Shown here: positions 7,787 to 16,229 of the stretch, one piece after another
How the letters are laid out: each line of letters opens with the position of its first letter
Numbering within the stretch: position 1 is the first letter of the stretch
Assembly (NCBI GenBank): GCA_004556165.1
Contig: SFIR01000015.1
Coordinates: forward strand, 1-37,969
DNA: 37,969 bases
Reading direction: 5' to 3'
Origin: Clostridiales bacterium
GTDB lineage: Bacteria > Bacillota > Clostridia > Christensenellales > CAG-138
Notes under the pieces: generated by a model
What the model was told of the DNA's origin: nothing
Database searches by the model: none
The model's input: only the letters and a program-made list of their open reading frames with translations
Translations under genes and position numbers: made by a program

Positions 7787-7960
7787 GTTGACGGTTACCT
7801 TGCTGTTGTGAGCCAATACTATTCAAATAAAGATTTTGCGTCGATCATAAAGACCACACCTGGCGGTAAAAAGTACGTTGAGACAGGTATGTTTGCACCT
7901 GATGAAATAAGTGACGAAACTCTCGACCGGATACTAGACTATTTCTCTAAATTGCTGTAA
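7787..7960 (+). pseudogene. C-terminal remnant of an unrecognised secreted-protein gene
   Basis: An open frame running VDGYLAVVSQYYSNKDF and ending ETLDRILDYFSKLL has protein-like composition but no upstream start or ribosome binding site in frame. It follows the BNR gene after 40 bases and stops before a strong terminator. It reads as the 3' end of a lost gene. The parent family is not recognised. Confidence 0.4.
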
Positions 7961-8026
7961 AACAATGGATAAACGGCTTATTTTGCTTTACAATTAACTC
8001 TCAAAGTACAGTTTTTTGACTCTCGG

Positions 8027-8053
8027 CGGGCAATGTAAATTGCCCGTTTTTTT
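8027..8053 (+). terminator. Intrinsic terminator
   Basis: Arms cgggcaa (8027-8033) and ttgcccg (8040-8046) are followed by seven T residues. It closes the chimeric lipoprotein unit. Confidence 0.85.
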
Positions 8054-8175
8054 ATTGTGCTATAAGATAAAATCGATATGTAGGCCGGTATCGGCCGGCA
8101 GACCGCCCCCAAAGAGAGGACGATCGGCTGCCTTTTTATCACCGAAGAAAAAAGTGATGGAGGATGCATAGCTTC

Positions 8176-8817
8176 ATGCGCAGTGCGACTAAAAGGATCA
8201 TAATGCATTCATTAATGTCCATACTTGAAAGAAAGTCTATGGACGAGATAACTGTGCGCATGGTGTGTGAAAAGAGCGGAGTCAGCCGACAAACATTTTA
8301 CAATCATTACTATTTTCTGATGGCAATATTTGAGGATTCGTTTCGAGAGGAAGTGCTTCAATCGACCTCGGAAAACAGTGCGCATAAATGCGAGATCGGA
8401 TTTGAGAAAGTCCTGTATTTCTGTTATGCGCATAAAAAATCGGTGCTTCACGTCTATTCATCCAGGTTCGGCAACGAGTTGCTTGTGTTCATCGAAAAGG
8501 TTGCCAAAACTTTGATAGAAAATGGAATAAACGGTTGTATCAGTGCTTCGGACATCCAGATCTCCGACTGGGACGTGGATTTTCTGAAGTTCTTTTATCT
8601 TTGTATTTTTATGGGAACGCTGAGGACCTACTTAAAATCGGGGATAAAGGAATCGCCTTACTTCTTGCTTTCCAGAAACGGCGTGATGCTTGAAAACAAC
8701 ACCCGAAAATCACTGGACAAGCTTCAAAAACTTGAAAACGAGGAAAGCGCCGAAGATCAAAAGGGCAAACACTCTTTACAATCCGACCCGTTTGTCAAAC
8801 TTTTTGACATGGAGTGA
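8176..8817 (+). CDS. TetR/AcrR-family transcriptional regulator
   Basis: The N-terminal DNA-binding domain has the TetR pattern: a helix, then EITVRMVCEKSGVSRQTFYNHY (residues about 25-46), in which SRQTFYNHY is the recognition helix. The remaining roughly 165 residues form a helical ligand/dimer domain of the DhaS-like subtype, rich in Tyr and Phe (FLKFFYLCIFMGTLRTYLKSG). GGAGG at 8159-8163 directly abuts the ATG at 8164, so the in-frame ATG at 8176 (12 nt spacing, 213 residues) is the better start. Its likely target is the adjacent signal peptidase gene or its own promoter; no operator is obvious. That neighbour is now truncated, so the regulator may have lost its function. Confidence 0.85.
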   Translation: MRSATKRIIMHSLMSILERKSMDEITVRMVCEKSGVSRQTFYNHYYFLMAIFEDSFREEVLQSTSENSAHKCEIGFEKVLYFCYAHKKSVLHVYSSRFGNELLVFIEKVAKTLIENGINGCISASDIQISDWDVDFLKFFYLCIFMGTLRTYLKSGIKESPYFLLSRNGVMLENNTRKSLDKLQKLENEESAEDQKGKHSLQSDPFVKLFDME

Positions 8818-8895
8818 CCAATGTAAATTGAAGCCTGCTTTGCTTCGTTATATTATTTACCGGCGGCAGAAAAAAGTGTTTTCTTGACTGCATAA

Positions 8896-9114
8896 ATGAG
8901 ATCGAGGCGCAAGAAAGTGAAAGGACAAAGCGGATTTCCATCCTCGAAAACGGTTGAACGCGTATTTGCCCGCGAGCTTTTTAGGCTCAGATACAGAGGC
9001 ATGTTGAGAAGTACCGTTTACGCAATGATAACAGTTGCGGCCATCGCCGTACTGATTGCGATGCTGTTGTTGCCCGTGCTGCATATTTACGGTTCGTCAA
9101 TGTCGTTAGTGTAA
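8896..9114 (+). pseudogene. lepB: Signal peptidase I, truncated at the catalytic serine
   Basis: The 72-residue frame has a basic N-terminus, the segment RYRGMLRSTVYAMITVAAIA and one transmembrane helix. It then reads LLLPVLHIYGSSM, the start of signal peptidase I box B, where the Ser before Met is the nucleophile. Homologues continue with a Pro-Thr-Leu stretch and about 120 more residues carrying the catalytic Lys. Here the frame ends SMSLV-stop and runs into GC-rich hairpin DNA and an IS remnant. The product cannot be active. The rest of the gene is not found downstream in the window, so this was a deletion or rearrangement and not a simple insertion. Confidence 0.8.
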
Positions 9115-9162
9115 AATAATTCCGAAAGAAATAACGAGCCCCGGGCCGCCGGCAGGCGGGGT

Positions 9163-9185
9163 CTCCGCCCCCGAGGGGGGCGGAG
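9163..9185. repeat. GC-rich 10-bp perfect hairpin
   Basis: Arms ctccgccccc (9163-9172) and gggggcggag (9176-9185) surround a 3-base loop, inside a very GC-rich patch (9139-9187) unlike the flanks. There is no U-tract. It lies between the broken lepB and the IS remnant and may be part of an interspersed element. Confidence 0.55.
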
Positions 9186-9271
9186 CGGCAAATAAAAAAT
9201 AGCGGGGACGCGCCTTTCGTGGTAAAATTTGTTTAACGATAACAATAACTACGAAAGTGAGGTGCGTCTCC

Positions 9272-9723
9272 GTGAAAGAGATTATAGCACAAACAGCAGG
9301 AAGATTGGTAGAGGAAATTTTCAAGAATCGAAAAATTCAGTCTGTCCAATGTGGGAAAGACAGCGGAAGAGCTTTTTGCCGTTTTGAAGAACGGGACGTT
9401 GGAGGTATTGGCTGCCGCGATCGGCGAGATGGACGCCGCTGTTCTCTCGGCAAAGAAAGAACGGAAAGGTGACAGCGGATCATATCCGCGTTTCAAGGAG
9501 CAGAAAGGAACGCGCAAAGGATCACAACGCCCGTAAAAACGGGCTTGAGCTATACAACAAATACGCCGAGGAGCAAATCAAGGAAGCCTTCGGCGGCTAT
9601 CACGATTGGAGCGTCTTCGAGAACGAACATACTCCCATAGGTCTGACCTGCGGCATGCTCACCGGTACCAAAGTCCTGCTCAAAGCCTGCGCCGAGCTTC
9701 GGTACCTCGATTACTGCGTTTGA
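9272..9723 (+). pseudogene. Transposase remnant (ISLre2/UPF0236-like), frameshifted and deleted
   Basis: A GTG start with GAGGTG upstream opens VKEIIAQTAGRLVEEIFK, resembling UPF0236 transposase N-termini. Near 9325 the coding continues in another frame as NVGKTAEELFAVLKNGT through AVLSAKKERKG. Near 9500 it shifts again to a third frame, ARKNGLELYNKYAEEQ through TGTKVLLKACAELRYLDYCV-stop, which I take as the C-terminus. The total is about 150 codons against roughly 450-500 for an intact enzyme. The stop lies 10 bases before the putative right terminal repeat, as expected of an IS. Confidence 0.5.
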
Positions 9724-9732
9724 TTTCTCCCA

Positions 9733-9752
9733 GAAGTTATTGACACGAACAT
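9733..9752 (+). repeat. 20-bp repeat, copy 2 (probable right IS end)
   Basis: This copy is identical to the one at 6570-6589. It follows the transposase remnant directly and sits just upstream of the promoter of the protease gene. Confidence 0.7.
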
Positions 9753-9766
9753 TGAAGAAGAGATTT

Positions 9767-9795
9767 TTGCAAAATCCCAAAAGATATGCTATAAT
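9767..9795 (+). promoter_or_regulatory. Promoter TTGCAA-17-TATAAT of the C39-like protease operon
   Basis: TTGCAA (9767-9772) and TATAAT (9790-9795) lie 17 bp apart. The predicted start is near 9802, giving a leader of about 27 nt. Confidence 0.75.
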
Positions 9796-9828
9796 GAATT
9801 TCGGAAAAAAAGAACGGAAAAAGTAGAT

Positions 9829-10341
9829 TTGGAACCCATCACGATACAGAAAACCGAAGATTTCAGGCGTACCCGGTACGGGCTTTGCGGCAACGTTGCC
9901 ACAAACGGCTGCGGAGCTATTGCTGCATATAATGTGCTGAATGTTTTGGGTGAGGAGGTCAGCTTTCCAAAGGTCATCAAGGGCTTGCGCAAGCGGCTCG
10001 GCATGGCATTCGGTTTCGGGCTTTTAGGGACGAATATCTATTCGCTGATGGCATACCTTGCATCTTTTTTCAGGCTCCGTATCTGTTTTATTTTTCTTAG
10101 GAACCGCAAGAAGCTGAAAACCTGCGATGCCGTCATAATTCATTATTATTGGCGGTTCAAAAAGAGGATCGGAGCGCATTTCATTTCCGGAATAAAAACC
10201 GAGGACGGGGATTATACCTTTTATAATTATTCCGCCGTACCCCGTACCGCCTCGCTTGACAGCTTCCTTATGAATATGAAAAAAGAGCATGAGCTTCCCT
10301 TGTGGGTCATCGGCATTAAGCGAAAGGGGCAAAAGATATGA
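9829..10341 (+). CDS. C39-like papain-fold cysteine protease
   Basis: The 170-residue protein has the hallmarks of a small bacterial C39-like cysteine peptidase. These are a Cys in NGCGAIAAYNVL (Cys28), a His in GAHFISGI (His117), and an Asn in a YNY motif just after. There is no signal peptide, so it acts in the cytosol or at the membrane through a partner. The start is TTG, preceded by GGAAAAAGTAGA; no in-frame ATG lies upstream of the conserved region. The next gene overlaps its stop by 4 bp (ATGA), which implies translational coupling to a polytopic membrane protein. C39 peptidases often process exported leader peptides, but no precursor peptide or ABC transporter is visible, so the role is open. 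Confidence 0.65.
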   Translation: MEPITIQKTEDFRRTRYGLCGNVATNGCGAIAAYNVLNVLGEEVSFPKVIKGLRKRLGMAFGFGLLGTNIYSLMAYLASFFRLRICFIFLRNRKKLKTCDAVIIHYYWRFKKRIGAHFISGIKTEDGDYTFYNYSAVPRTASLDSFLMNMKKEHELPLWVIGIKRKGQKI

Positions 10342-11537
10342 AAACAGCCGAACGCATTATTTCCGTCACCGTTGCCGCACTGTTGCTTGCTGCATTTGCG
10401 TTATATGCCTTTCTCTGCCCCCGTGCAGATAAGCTTTCCGTTGTGCTTTCCGGCATTACATTTATATTGATTGCTGCGGTCATCCTTCCCAATGTCCGTT
10501 CTATGCTCGCTTTTTTCGGTGCTCCGCTTAACAGAACCGATTTCGAAGCTATCGGCGAGCGTTCGCGTTCGCGTCTGCACCCGGGATTCTCTGTCGCAAT
10601 CGTTGCGTTTTTTGCGCAGCTTCTTATTATATTTATAATCTATATCCTTTTCACCCTGCGGAACGGTTACTGCGGAACGTTGTTCACGGTCTTCCGTAAG
10701 CTCTTTGTCCGCTCCATTCCGAGCTTCATCCCGAGCTCGGAATACACCGTGCTTATTGCCTTCATTCTTAATTCCATAGTCGTCTCCGTACTGGCCGTCG
10801 TGCTGTACGAATTTATGCTGCTCGATCACGATAAGAGGACTTCGCTTTTCTCCGTCGGGCTTCTGCTTGTATCGCCTGCGGTATTCTATCTTCTGATGCC
10901 GTTTTCCGGTTACTCTCTCCTCATGCTCTGTACGCTTCTTTGTCTCTTCCTTCTCAAGACGGCAAGGCCGCTTCGAGCACTGATCTTTTTAATCCTTTCT
11001 GCCCTTGTTAATACCTCGGGCATAATCCTCATCGTTCCGTTCGTGCTGTATGCCGTTAAGCTGATAAAGAAAAACCGCTCGGAAAGAAAACGCATTTCAC
11101 CCGAGATCGTCTCGCTTTCGCTGCTGCTTGCATTCATCATCGCGGCAGTCGCCGTTATCGTACTTGAGCTCTATATCCCCGCCTCGGCTTATGAATTCTT
11201 CCCTAACGGCTTCAGATTCTTCTTCGAAACCGCCTCCGAAGCCGCAGCCCGGCTTTCCCGCCCTGTCGTGACCGTCTGCACCCAATTCCTGCTCCTAATA
11301 CTGCTTGCGCTTTTTGCCGGCCGGCTCGATTTCCCAATCCTTGTCCATTCCTTCCTATTTATAATCGTGCTTCCGTCCGCGCTCGCGCCCTCCACCGCCA
11401 TGTACGCGCTGCTTGCCTGTCCCACGCTTCCCGTCGTTATAGGCGCGGCTGCTGAAAAAAAGCCTTGGCGAACGGTACTCTGTATTCTTCTTTCCTCTGC
11501 GCTTGTGCTCTGTTCGCTCTTCGTGTTCGCAAATTAA
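10338..11537 (+). CDS. Polytopic membrane protein, unrecognised
   Basis: The 399-residue protein has about ten hydrophobic segments spread over its whole length and short basic loops (KKNRSERKR near 245). The loop after the third helix and the overall layout recall membrane glycosyltransferases of the GT-C kind, but no diagnostic DxD or EE loop motif stands out, so no function is assigned. The start overlaps the protease stop in ATGA, so the two proteins are made together. The stop is followed within 20 bases by the ileS promoter, with no clear terminator between. Confidence 0.75.
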   Translation: MKTAERIISVTVAALLLAAFALYAFLCPRADKLSVVLSGITFILIAAVILPNVRSMLAFFGAPLNRTDFEAIGERSRSRLHPGFSVAIVAFFAQLLIIFIIYILFTLRNGYCGTLFTVFRKLFVRSIPSFIPSSEYTVLIAFILNSIVVSVLAVVLYEFMLLDHDKRTSLFSVGLLLVSPAVFYLLMPFSGYSLLMLCTLLCLFLLKTARPLRALIFLILSALVNTSGIILIVPFVLYAVKLIKKNRSERKRISPEIVSLSLLLAFIIAAVAVIVLELYIPASAYEFFPNGFRFFFETASEAAARLSRPVVTVCTQFLLLILLALFAGRLDFPILVHSFLFIIVLPSALAPSTAMYALLACPTLPVVIGAAAEKKPWRTVLCILLSSALVLCSLFVFAN

Positions 11538-11555
11538 AATATATTCATTGTTTTC

Positions 11556-11584
11556 TTGACAATATCGCCCGAAACGCGTATACT
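11556..11584 (+). promoter_or_regulatory. Sigma-A promoter of ileS
   Basis: TTGACA (11556-11561) and TATACT (11579-11584) lie 17 bp apart. The predicted start is near 11591, directly at the 5' edge of the T-box leader. Confidence 0.85.
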
Positions 11585-11590
11585 GCAGTG

Positions 11591-11840
11591 GAATATTGAT
11601 AAAACCATGATCGGGACAGGATATTCTGCGTTAACCCGAAAAAGAGAGCCGCTGTTCGGTGCAAAGCGGTTCGGGCAGCGGAATGTTATCACCCGTGAGT
11701 GCGCAGGCGAAAGAAAGCCGATTAGTCTGCGCCGCAGTGCAGCGTTACGGCATCGGAGAGTGCGGAGAGGCTTTTTGCTGTCCGCAAATTCGGGTGGTAC
11801 CGCGGCATTGATCGTCCCGTTTTCGGGGCGGTTTTTATTT
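11591..11840 (+). ncRNA. T-box leader, isoleucine-specific
   Basis: The leader senses uncharged tRNA-Ile and permits read-through into ileS. Visible parts are the AGAGAGCCG element of stem I (from about 11643), a candidate specifier ATC followed by A (11688-11690), and the conserved T-box core GGGTGGTACCGCGG (11792-11805). The competing terminator pairs cgtcccg (11813-11819) with cggggcg (11824-11830), followed by TTTTTATTT. ATC is an Ile codon and the next gene is ileS, so target and sensor agree. Confidence 0.95.
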
Positions 11841-11881
11841 TACCCTGATATTCATTAACACAATAAATCCGGAGGCTAATT

Positions 11882-14800
11882 ATGTACAGAAAAGTATCGA
11901 CCTCGCTGGACTTTGTCCCTCGCGAGAAGGAAGTACTGGAATTCTGGAAGGAAAACCACATCTTTGAAAAATCGGTCGAACAGAGCAAGGGCAAGCCTGC
12001 CTATACCTTCTTTGACGGCCCTCCCACGGCTAACGGCCGCCCCCATATCGGGCATGTGCTGACCCGTTCAATGAAGGATATTATCCCCCGTTACCGCACC
12101 ATGAAGGGCTATGACGTCCTCCGCAAGGCGGGTTGGGATACCCACGGCCTTCCCGTTGAGCTTGAGGTTGAAAAATCCCTCGGTCTTGACGGCAAGGAGC
12201 AGATCGAGAGCTACGGCGTTGTTCCCTTCATTGATAAATGTAAGGAATCCGTTTGGAAATACAAGGGCGAATGGGAAGAGATGAGCGATGCCGTCGGTTA
12301 CTGGGCGGACATGGAGCATCCCTACGTTACCTATACCGATGATTATATCGAGTCCGTCTGGTGGGCGCTCAAGACCATCGACGAAAAAGGGCTTCTCTAT
12401 AAAGGTCATAAGATAGTGCCCTACTGCCCCCGCTGCGGAACTGCGCTTTCGAGCCACGAAGTCGCACAGGGCTACAAGGACGTCAAGGAAGTTTCCATCT
12501 TCATCACCTTCCCCGTCATCCCCGACGGCGAACATGGTTTTATCGACGGCAGCGAAAGCCTGATCGCATGGACGACCACGCCCTGGACCCTCCCGAGCAA
12601 CGTCGGTCTCTGCGTTAATGCCGATGAAGCATACTGCACCGTAAAGCACGATGGCAAAAAGTACATCCTTGCAAAGGCGCTTATCGAGAGCGTGCTCGGC
12701 GAGGATGCCGAAATACTCAAAGAATACAAGGGAAGCGAGCTTGTCGGTCTGCACTACAAGCCCCTCTTCGATTTCCCCGTGAACCATAAGGGCATGGACG
12801 CATGGCGCATCGTTTCCGATGAATATGTCACCCTGACCGACGGCGCCGGCATCGTTCACCTCGCTCCTGCCTTCGGTGAAGACGACGCAAGGGTAGGTAA
12901 GAAATGGGGGCTTCCCTTCGTTCAGCTCGTAAACAACAAGGGAGACCTGACCGGCGGAACGCCCTGGGACGGTATGTTCGTAAAGAAAGCCGATAAGCCT
13001 ATCATCGAGGATCTGCGCGCAAGGGGCAGGCTCTTCCGTGAGCTTGCGTACGAGCACAGCTATCCCTTCTGCTGGAGGTGCGATACTCCGCTCATCTATT
13101 ACGCAAGGGAGAGCTGGTATGTAAAGACTACCGCCGTGCGCGATAGGATGATCGAGAATAATAAAAAGATAAATTGGATACCTGCTTCTATCGGCGAGGG
13201 CCGCATGGGTAATTTTCTTGAGAATGTCATTGACTGGGGCATCAGCCGTGAGCGTTATTGGGGTACTCCCCTGCCCGTATGGATGTGCCCCGACTGCGGC
13301 AATTACCATGTTATGGGCAGCCGTGAGGACCTCAGGCACTATGCTCCCGAGGTGCCGGAGGATATCGAGCTTCATAAGCCCATGCTCGACCCCATCACCT
13401 TCAAATGTGAAAAATGCGGCGGCACTATGAAGCGTGAACCCGTCGTTATCGACTGCTGGTTCGACAGCGGCTCCATGCCGTTCGCACAGTGGCATTATCC
13501 GTTTGAGAATAAGGAGCAGTTCGAGCGCAGGTTCCCTGCCGACTATATCAGCGAAGCAGTCGATCAGACCAGGGGTTGGTTCTATACCATGAGCGCACTA
13601 TCAACCATCCTTTTTGACAAGCCCGCGTTCAAAAACTGCATCGTGCTCGGTCTTGTCTGCGATAAGGACGGCAAGAAGATGAGTAAGCACCTCGGCAACG
13701 TCGTAGCTCCCAAGGATGTCCTTGAAAAGCAGGGCGCGGACGCAGTACGCTGGTATTTCTATACGGCATCAAGCCCCTGGCTTCCCAGCCGCTTCAGCGG
13801 TGACGCTGTCAGCGAATCCCAGCGCAAGTATATGGGTACACTCTGGAATACCTATGCATTCTATGTGCTCTATGCAGATATTGATGAATTTGACCCGACC
13901 AAGCACCGGCTCGTCCGCGAAAACCTCTCCGTCATGGATAAATGGCTGCTTTCAAGGCTCAATACCCTTATTAAAGCCGTTGACAGCAATCTTGAAAACC
14001 TCCGCATCCCCGAAGCAGGGCGCGAGCTGAACAGGTTTGTTGACGACCTGTCCAACTGGTATGTACGTCAGGGTCGTGAGCGTTACTGGGGCAAGGAGAT
14101 GACTGCGGATAAGGAAGCAGCATATATGACACTCTATACCGCGCTTGAAACCCTCTGCCGCCTTACCGCACCGTTCACGCCTTTCATGGCTGAATCGATC
14201 TATCAGAATATCGTCCGCACCGTTGATATGAATGCGCCCGAAAGTGTGCATCTCTGCTCCTTCCCCGTCTGCGACGAGAGCTTTATTGATACGGAGCTTG
14301 AATCCGCCATGGGCAGCATTCTTGATATTGTTACCCTCGGCCGTTCCGCAAGGAACCTTGCGAATATCAAAAACCGTCAGCCCCTGTCCGAAATGTATGT
14401 CCAGGGCGTCGATGAGCTCCCCGGGATGTACACTGAGATCATCGAAAGTGAGCTGAATGTAAAGGCAGTCCGCTATGTCCGTGATGCTTCCGCATTCATA
14501 AGCTACCGCGTCAAGCCCCAGCTCAAGCTGCTCGGGCCGCGTTACGGCAAGATTCTGCCGAAGCTGAATGCATATCTCCAGCAGGACGGCATCGGTAATG
14601 AAGTCGTAGCCGCGCACGCAGCAGGCAAGAATTATGAATTCGATCTCGAAGGCACTCATGTTTCCCTCGCCGAAGAGGATGTTCTCGTCGACATAATCAA
14701 GCGTGAGGGCTTTGCGTCCGTCAGCGATAAGGGTATAACGGTCGTACTGAATACCGCACTGACCCCCGAGCTCATCGAGGAAGGCTTTGTACGCGAGATT

Positions 14801-15028
14801 GTCAGCAAAATCCAGACCATGCGCAAGGAAGCCGATTTTGAGGTCACCGACAAAATCCGCATCACCCTTGCCGGAAGTGAGAAGGTCATTTCCGTTGCCG
14901 AAAGGTTTGCGGACAGCATCAAAGCAGATACGCTTGCCGTTTCCCTTGACATCATTACCACGGCCGGCTATGTCAAGAGCTGGAATATCAACGGAGAGGA
15001 TGTGGAGCTCGGCGTTGAAAGGGTCTAA
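11882..15028 (+). CDS. ileS: Isoleucyl-tRNA synthetase (type 2, eukaryote-like)
   Basis: The enzyme charges tRNA-Ile with isoleucine and edits valine. The 1048-residue protein has HIGH at 55-58 (GRPHIGHV) and a KMSKS-loop variant, KMSKH, at 599-603. Cys pairs are CPRCG (182/185) and CWRCD (397/400). The CP1 editing region includes TTPWTLPSNVGL. The C-terminal region (VKPQLKLLGPRYGKILPKL) is of the DUF5915 type found in the eukaryote-like IleS2 branch rather than the E. coli-like form, and it lacks the C-terminal zinc finger of type 1. IleS2 enzymes are commonly less sensitive to mupirocin, which is a family-level inference. GGAGG lies 8 nt upstream of the ATG. Confidence 0.97.
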   Translation: MYRKVSTSLDFVPREKEVLEFWKENHIFEKSVEQSKGKPAYTFFDGPPTANGRPHIGHVLTRSMKDIIPRYRTMKGYDVLRKAGWDTHGLPVELEVEKSLGLDGKEQIESYGVVPFIDKCKESVWKYKGEWEEMSDAVGYWADMEHPYVTYTDDYIESVWWALKTIDEKGLLYKGHKIVPYCPRCGTALSSHEVAQGYKDVKEVSIFITFPVIPDGEHGFIDGSESLIAWTTTPWTLPSNVGLCVNADEAYCTVKHDGKKYILAKALIESVLGEDAEILKEYKGSELVGLHYKPLFDFPVNHKGMDAWRIVSDEYVTLTDGAGIVHLAPAFGEDDARVGKKWGLPFVQLVNNKGDLTGGTPWDGMFVKKADKPIIEDLRARGRLFRELAYEHSYPFCWRCDTPLIYYARESWYVKTTAVRDRMIENNKKINWIPASIGEGRMGNFLENVIDWGISRERYWGTPLPVWMCPDCGNYHVMGSREDLRHYAPEVPEDIELHKPMLDPITFKCEKCGGTMKREPVVIDCWFDSGSMPFAQWHYPFENKEQFERRFPADYISEAVDQTRGWFYTMSALSTILFDKPAFKNCIVLGLVCDKDGKKMSKHLGNVVAPKDVLEKQGADAVRWYFYTASSPWLPSRFSGDAVSESQRKYMGTLWNTYAFYVLYADIDEFDPTKHRLVRENLSVMDKWLLSRLNTLIKAVDSNLENLRIPEAGRELNRFVDDLSNWYVRQGRERYWGKEMTADKEAAYMTLYTALETLCRLTAPFTPFMAESIYQNIVRTVDMNAPESVHLCSFPVCDESFIDTELESAMGSILDIVTLGRSARNLANIKNRQPLSEMYVQGVDELPGMYTEIIESELNVKAVRYVRDASAFISYRVKPQLKLLGPRYGKILPKLNAYLQQDGIGNEVVAAHAAGKNYEFDLEGTHVSLAEEDVLVDIIKREGFASVSDKGITVVLNTALTPELIEEGFVREIVSKIQTMRKEADFEVTDKIRITLAGSEKVISVAERFADSIKADTLAVSLDIITTAGYVKSWNINGEDVELGVERV

Positions 15029-15109
15029 TCGGGAATTGATTCAAATTTCCGATTCACGCAGCTTTTTCAGCTCCGATGCTGCCTGTATAATCAAAGGAGA
15101 ACTTCTTAA

Positions 15110-16138
15110 TTGGAGCAAATCAAATCAAAAATCGGGTTTCGGCTTCAATGCGGCATGGTGCTTTTTCTCTCCGTGCTCGCAGCCATCGTTCTATCCGCCT
15201 GCGGACTAAGGTCCGCAGGCGATACTGCCGACCTTGAGAATTACGAAAAAGCGGTCGACTTGTATAATGAAGGACTCTATGCCGAAGCCAAGCAGTATTT
15301 CCTGCTTGACAATAATTACAGCAATACCTCCGATTTCCTTGCAAAAATCGCAGAGGTCGAAAAAAATTATTCCGCTGCCGTTTCATTTGTTGATGCCCGT
15401 GAGTATCAGGAAGCATACCGCATCTTTACCGCGATGCCGAAATATGAGAATTCTCAGGAGTACATAAGCTATATTGACGGCCTTGCCGCCAATTTCACAG
15501 AGGGCGAAAGGCTGTACTCCGAGGGTAAGTATTTTGAAGCCCGTGCGCTGTTCGTCGCGGCATGTTCATATTCCGCAAGCGATTCGTATCTTGCCAATAT
15601 AGATGCAATGGCTGAAATGTATAATTTCGGCGTTGAGCTTATGAATTCCGGCAAATACCTTGATGCAATCAAGGCTTTTGAGGGTATCGGCACGGTATTT
15701 GAGGATTCCGATGAGTTGATTGCGCTATGCAGAGAAAGGCTTCTCACAAAGCCCTGTACGCTCTCAGAATTTATCGGTGCTTTCAATGCCCAGTATCCCG
15801 ACGGTTCGGTAAAGATTTCCTCCGGAAACACGGACAGGAATTTCACGCTCGTGGACAGCCGAGGCGTCATTATCATCGGAAATGCCGATGATAACGGTTT
15901 CATTTATTCTCTCGGCATCACATTCCCGGCTGAACTCATTTCCTCACTCGATGACGAAGGCTTCCGTGAGGCTGTCGCCCGATTTATTTTCGCTCTTAAC
16001 CCGAATTTCTGCACGTTCGATGAGCTTATTTCGAAGCTTGATGATTATATCTACGGAGATGATATTTACGGCTGCATGAGTTTCAGTATGTACGATGCAG
16101 GCGGAAATATTATTATAGAATCCGAGCGCGTGCGCTGA
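15110..16138 (+). CDS. Lipoprotein with TPR-like repeats
   Basis: The function is not recognised. The 342-residue product starts at TTG with AAAGGAGA 9 nt upstream. It carries a lipoprotein signal peptide (lipobox VLSAC, Cys near residue 31). At least three degenerate TPR-like helical repeats follow (DLYNEGLYAEAKQYF, RLYSEGKYFEARALF, ELMNSGKYLDAIKAF; about residues 45-200). A C-terminal domain of about 130 residues is rich in Asp and aromatic residues. Such proteins usually act as outer-face scaffolds. It lies 81 nt after ileS, separated only by a weak 10-bp stem (15028-15053) without a U-tract, so partial read-through from the T-box unit is possible. Confidence 0.75.
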   Translation: MEQIKSKIGFRLQCGMVLFLSVLAAIVLSACGLRSAGDTADLENYEKAVDLYNEGLYAEAKQYFLLDNNYSNTSDFLAKIAEVEKNYSAAVSFVDAREYQEAYRIFTAMPKYENSQEYISYIDGLAANFTEGERLYSEGKYFEARALFVAACSYSASDSYLANIDAMAEMYNFGVELMNSGKYLDAIKAFEGIGTVFEDSDELIALCRERLLTKPCTLSEFIGAFNAQYPDGSVKISSGNTDRNFTLVDSRGVIIIGNADDNGFIYSLGITFPAELISSLDDEGFREAVARFIFALNPNFCTFDELISKLDDYIYGDDIYGCMSFSMYDAGGNIIIESERVR

Positions 16139-16142
16139 GGGC

Positions 16143-16171
16143 TTGCAAAACGGTTAAGCCTATGTTATACT
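16143..16171 (+). promoter_or_regulatory. Promoter TTGCAA-17-TATACT
   Basis: TTGCAA (16143-16148) and TATACT (16166-16171) lie 17 bp apart, directly upstream of the lipoprotein gene at 16230. Confidence 0.7.
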
Positions 16172-16229
16172 GTTTGCGCAGGATACTGAATCCTGTAAAC
16201 AATGATTATTTTTATGAAGGGAATAAAAA

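Larger units (their letters stand above)
9216..9752 (+). mobile_element. Internally deleted IS, probably ISLre2 (UPF0236)-like
   Basis: The left end TTCGTGGTAAAA (from 9216) partly mirrors the reverse complement of the right end (TTCGTGTCAATA, within 9733-9752), as imperfect terminal inverted repeats would. Between them lie frameshifted pieces of the start and the very end of a transposase, with the catalytic middle missing. At about 540 bp it cannot move by itself. The family call is by eye and moderate. Confidence 0.5.

Noticed and set aside
8830..8850. Short gaagc/gcttc hairpin as terminator of the TetR gene
   Set aside because: The stem has only five pairs and no proper U-tract.
9127..9190. 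GC-rich hairpin patch considered as a terminator
   Set aside because: The stem is strong, but neither strand has a U-tract after it. It is kept only as a repeat.
12068..13495. 475-residue minus-strand open frame
   Set aside because: It lies wholly inside ileS in a shadow frame, with no ribosome binding site or domain. GC-rich codon bias opens the reverse frame.
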